NCBI GenBank assembly: GCA_017646225.1
Contig: JAGCMZ010000246.1
Coordinates: 1-5,872, forward strand
Source: Paludibacteraceae bacterium
GTDB taxonomy: Bacteria; Bacteroidota; Bacteroidia; Bacteroidales; Paludibacteraceae
DNA length: 5,872 nt
Reading direction: 5' to 3'
How positions within the stretch are numbered: the stretch's first letter is position 1; each line of letters opens with the position of its first letter. The notes beneath the pieces are model-generated. The model had not been told where the DNA came from. It was given only the letters and a program-made list of their open reading frames with translations, and ran no database searches. Below are positions 2,972 to 5,872 of this stretch, in pieces. The position numbers and the translations under genes were made by a program.

Positions 2972-5872
2972 TTAAATTTTTTCAATTTGGATGAATACAG
3001 GTGTACCGTCTAAATCTACTTCGGTTGCATTGCTTAATTGGTTGGTTAAGAATAGGTTGTTTGCCAATACTTGCGATGCAATGTAAGCTTTGTGTTCGGC
3101 AATAGCTTGGTTGATGCTATCGCTTGCCGACAACGATAAGTTGATACGGTCTGTAATTTCCAATCCGCTACTTTTGCGTAAGTTTTGAATACGGTTTACC
3201 AATTCGCGTGCAATACCTTCGCTAATCAATTCGTCGGTTAGGGTTATGTCTAGGGCAATGGTAATGTTGCCGTCGTTGGCTACCGACCAACCAGGAATGT
3301 CTTCTGAGAAGATGGTAACGTCGTCTGTACTTACCACAATGGCTTGTTCGTTGATGGTAAAGGTGTATTCACCTGCTTTTTCAAATTGGGCAATGGCTTC
3401 TTGTTCCATGTTTTGAAGGGCAGCTGCCACTTGTTTCATGTCTTTACCGCATTTAGGTCCTAACTTTTTAAAGTCGGGTTTGATGCGTTTTACCAAAATG
3501 CCGTTCGAACCGTCTACCAACTTGATGTCTTTTACGTTTACCTCGCTCATCACAATGTCTTTGATGCTGTTGATGTAACCATCGGTGGTAGCATCAATGC
3601 TAGGAATCATGATGTGGCTTAAGGGTTGACGTACTTTTAGGCTTTCTTTTTTACGCAAGGCCAATACCAACGAGGTAATGCGTTGAGCAATGTCCATGCG
3701 TGCTTCCAATTCGGGTTGAATCAACGCTTGGTTGTAGGTTGGGAACAAGGTCAAGTGAACCGAAACTTCGCTGTTGCGGCCAGTTGCTTGGTTCAAATCG
3801 CAGAACAAACGGTCTGCGTAGAAAGGAGCAATAGGAGCCATTAGGCGGGCTACGGTATCCAAGCAGGTATAAAGGGTTTGGTAAGCCGATAGTTTGTCGG
3901 TGGTCATTTCGCCTGCCCAGTAGCGTTTGCGGTTTAGACGCACGTACCAGTTACTCAAGTTTTCCGATACAAAGTCGGCAATAGCACGACCTGCGCGGGT
4001 AGGTTCGTAAGCTGCAAGGCTTTCGTCTACTTCTTTAATCAAGCTATTTAGCAACGAAATAATCCATCTATCAATTTCGGGGCGTTCGCTCATAGGCACT
4101 TCGTCTTGGCTGTAGTCAAATCCGTCTACATTAGCGTATAGTGCAAAGAACGAATAGGTGTTGTAAAGGGTACCAAAGAATTTGCGCGAAACTTCTTCTA
4201 CACCCTCGCGGTCAAATTTAAGGTTGTCCCATGGTGCTGAGTTGGTCATCATGTACCAACGTACAGGGTCTGCACCGTATTTTTCGATGGCTTCGAATGG
4301 GTCTACCGAGTTGCCCAAACGTTTTGACATCTTGTTGCCGTTTTTGTCCAATACCAAACCGTTAGAAATAACGTTTTTGAAGGCAACCGATCCTTTAACC
4401 ATGGTAGAAATGGCGTGCAAGGTAAAGAACCAGCCACGGGTTTGGTCTACCCCTTCATTGATAAAGTCGGCAGGGAAGAAGGTGCCGTTGTCTATCATTT
4501 CTTTGTTTTCGAAAGGATAGTGTAATTGTGCGTAAGGCATAGCACCCGAGTCAAACCAAACGTCAATTAGGTCGGTTTCGCGGTACATGGGTTTGCCGTC
4601 TTTCGATACCAATACAATGTTGTCTACGTAAGGACGGTGCAAGTCGATGTTTTGAACGCTGTAGTTTTCGGCCGAGTAATCGCCCACTTTAAAGTTTTTA
4701 AATGGGTTTTCGGTCATTACACCTGCAGCGATGGCTTTTTCAATTTCTTCCATCAATTCGGCAATTGAACCGATGCAAATTTCTTCTTTGCCATCGTCGG
4801 TGCGCCAAATAGGCAATGGAGTACCCCAGTAACGGCTACGCGATAGGTTCCAGTCTTGTAGGTTTTCCAGCCATTTGCCAAAACGACCCGTACCAGTAGA
4901 TTGAGGTTTCCAGTTGATGGTTTTGTTTAGTTCTACCATTTGTTCGCGGCAAGCAGTAGAACGGATAAACCAGCTATCCAATGGGTAGTACAACACAGGT
5001 TTGTCTGTACGCCAGCAGTGTGGATAGTTGTGGGTGTGTTTTTCAATTTTAAAGGCCAAACCTTGTTGTTTTAGCATCATGCAAAGCGCAATGTCCAAGG
5101 TTTCGTCTTTGTCGGTTAGGGTAGGATCGTAGGCATTTTTTACAAATTTGCCTGCGTATGGAGCGTATGCCTCTACGTTTACGTATTTAGCTACGTAATC
5201 GGCATCCAAATCTTCTAGTAGGTAATATTTACCTTGCAAATCGACGGTAGGACGTAGGTTGCCGTTTTTGTCCATCACTTGCATAGGGGGAATACCAGCC
5301 GCTTTGGCTACACGGGCGTCATCGGCACCAAAGGTAGGTGCAATGTGAACAATACCGGTACCGTCTTCGGTGGTAACGTAATCGCCTAAGATAACACGGA
5401 AACCGCCTTCGCCCATAGGAGTAAAGAATGGAATAAGGGGTTCGTATTCCATGCCTTCCAAGGTGCTTCCTTTAAAGGTTTCGGTGGGTTTTTCTTGGCC
5501 TTTAAAATAGCTATCGAACAAATCGGCAGCAAGAATTACCTCAATATCTTGTCCGGTATAGGGGTTTTGGGTAGCATAGCGTACGTAGTCGATGTTAGGA
5601 CCTACGCACAATGCAGTATTAGAAGTAAGGGTCCAAGGAGTAGTGGTCCATGCCAAAAGGTATAGATTTTCTTGTCCTTTTACCTTGAATTGAGCAGTAA
5701 CGGTGGTGTCTTTTACATCGCGGTAGCAACCGGGTTGGTTCAACTCGTGCGAGCTCAAACCACTACCAGCAGCGGGCGAGTAGGGTTGGATGGTGTAACC
5801 TTTGTACAACAATCCTTTTTTGTACAATTCTTTTAGCAACCACCACAAGCTTTCAATGTAGCTATTTTCGTA
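2972..5872 (-). CDS. ileS: Isoleucyl-tRNA synthetase, 5' end off window
   Basis: A cytoplasmic class I synthetase that charges tRNA-Ile; 966 codons and a TAA stop are visible and the frame stays open to the right edge, beginning YENSYIESLWW. Bacteroidota IleS proteins are about 1,130-1,150 residues by my recollection, so roughly 170-190 N-terminal residues, with the HIGH motif, are missing. In visible numbering: the CP1 editing domain spans about 35-280 with WTTTPWTL (75-82) and GTGIVHIAP (171-179); the second half of the catalytic domain has DWNLSRSRYWGTPLPIW (340-356), DVWFDSG (437-443), EGVDQTRGWFF (473-483) and the ATP-binding loop KMSKR (514-518; DNA 4319-4333). A helical anticodon-binding domain follows (about 610-770), then a C-terminal extension resembling DUF5915. 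The bacterial C-terminal zinc-binding cysteines are absent, and SPAAGSGLS replaces the usual CPRCGTALS, as in the long, eukaryote-like IleS clade. Two-fold codons favour C endings, consistent with high expression. It lies upstream of the DksA-like gene. Confidence 0.97.
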   Translation of the reverse strand, partial: YENSYIESLWWLLKELYKKGLLYKGYTIQPYSPAAGSGLSSHELNQPGCYRDVKDTTVTAQFKVKGQENLYLLAWTTTPWTLTSNTALCVGPNIDYVRYATQNPYTGQDIEVILAADLFDSYFKGQEKPTETFKGSTLEGMEYEPLIPFFTPMGEGGFRVILGDYVTTEDGTGIVHIAPTFGADDARVAKAAGIPPMQVMDKNGNLRPTVDLQGKYYLLEDLDADYVAKYVNVEAYAPYAGKFVKNAYDPTLTDKDETLDIALCMMLKQQGLAFKIEKHTHNYPHCWRTDKPVLYYPLDSWFIRSTACREQMVELNKTINWKPQSTGTGRFGKWLENLQDWNLSRSRYWGTPLPIWRTDDGKEEICIGSIAELMEEIEKAIAAGVMTENPFKNFKVGDYSAENYSVQNIDLHRPYVDNIVLVSKDGKPMYRETDLIDVWFDSGAMPYAQLHYPFENKEMIDNGTFFPADFINEGVDQTRGWFFTLHAISTMVKGSVAFKNVISNGLVLDKNGNKMSKRLGNSVDPFEAIEKYGADPVRWYMMTNSAPWDNLKFDREGVEEVSRKFFGTLYNTYSFFALYANVDGFDYSQDEVPMSERPEIDRWIISLLNSLIKEVDESLAAYEPTRAGRAIADFVSENLSNWYVRLNRKRYWAGEMTTDKLSAYQTLYTCLDTVARLMAPIAPFYADRLFCDLNQATGRNSEVSVHLTLFPTYNQALIQPELEARMDIAQRITSLVLALRKKESLKVRQPLSHIMIPSIDATTDGYINSIKDIVMSEVNVKDIKLVDGSNGILVKRIKPDFKKLGPKCGKDMKQVAAALQNMEQEAIAQFEKAGEYTFTINEQAIVVSTDDVTIFSEDIPGWSVANDGNITIALDITLTDELISEGIARELVNRIQNLRKSSGLEITDRINLSLSASDSINQAIAEHKAYIASQVLANNLFLTNQLSNATEVDLDGTPVFIQIEKI

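Noticed and set aside
4182..4520. Plus-strand open frame of 112 codons
   Set aside because: It is antisense to the catalytic core of ileS, including the KMSKR region; a shadow of conserved coding sequence.
5846..5848. TTG codon as the start of ileS
   Set aside because: The frame remains open to the window edge and the upstream codons (YENSYIES) are family-conserved, so the true start lies beyond 5872.
1..5872. Mobile element, CRISPR array, tRNA or undescribed multigene system
   Set aside because: No terminal repeats, transposase, spaced direct repeats or cloverleaf seen; all gene-length frames with support are housekeeping or envelope genes, and the non-coding gaps are under 90 bases.

Overview
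The window looks like chromosomal core sequence from a Bacteroidota bacterium, most likely order Bacteroidales. The evidence is the gene order ileS – DksA-like – lspA – DUF4296-type lipoprotein, the Bacteroidota style of each protein (zinc-cysteine-poor DksA relative, LspA with an enlarged periplasmic loop, IleS with an NKMSKR loop and long C-terminal extension), starts without a good Shine-Dalgarno sequence, and a perfect TAnnTTTG-type -7 element. Base composition is moderately AT-rich by eye. I see no mobile element, tRNA, rRNA or CRISPR array.

Layout. 1-684 (minus) is the N-terminal 228 codons of a BamA/TamA-like outer membrane protein carrying a lipoprotein-type signal; it runs off the left edge. 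685-767 is a short divergent intergenic region holding a promoter for that gene and an imperfect dyad that abuts the next start codon. 768-1511 (plus) is a SpoU/TrmH-family RNA 2'-O-methyltransferase, the only plus-strand gene. It converges on, and overlaps by 105 bp, the 3' end of a small lipoprotein gene (1407-1949, minus). That gene is the last of a tightly packed minus-strand series: ileS (2972-5872, 5' end off the window), the DksA-like regulator (2510-2884), lspA (1933-2505) and the lipoprotein (1407-1949). Spacing is 87 bp between ileS and the DksA-like gene, 4 bp between that gene and lspA, and a 17 bp overlap between lspA and the lipoprotein gene.

How the genes fit together. IleS (isoleucyl-tRNA charging), a DksA-like RNA polymerase-binding protein and an rRNA/tRNA methyltransferase belong to translation and growth control. 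LspA, a lipoprotein and a lipobox-bearing BamA/TamA-like protein belong to envelope biogenesis; LspA is the peptidase expected to process the signal peptides of the other two. This looks like a conserved housekeeping neighbourhood, not a defence or metabolic island. I did not find a convincing undescribed system. The most notable structures are the codon-register antisense overlap at 1407-1511, the dyad at 729-767, and hairpins at 1535-1563 and 2466-2483.
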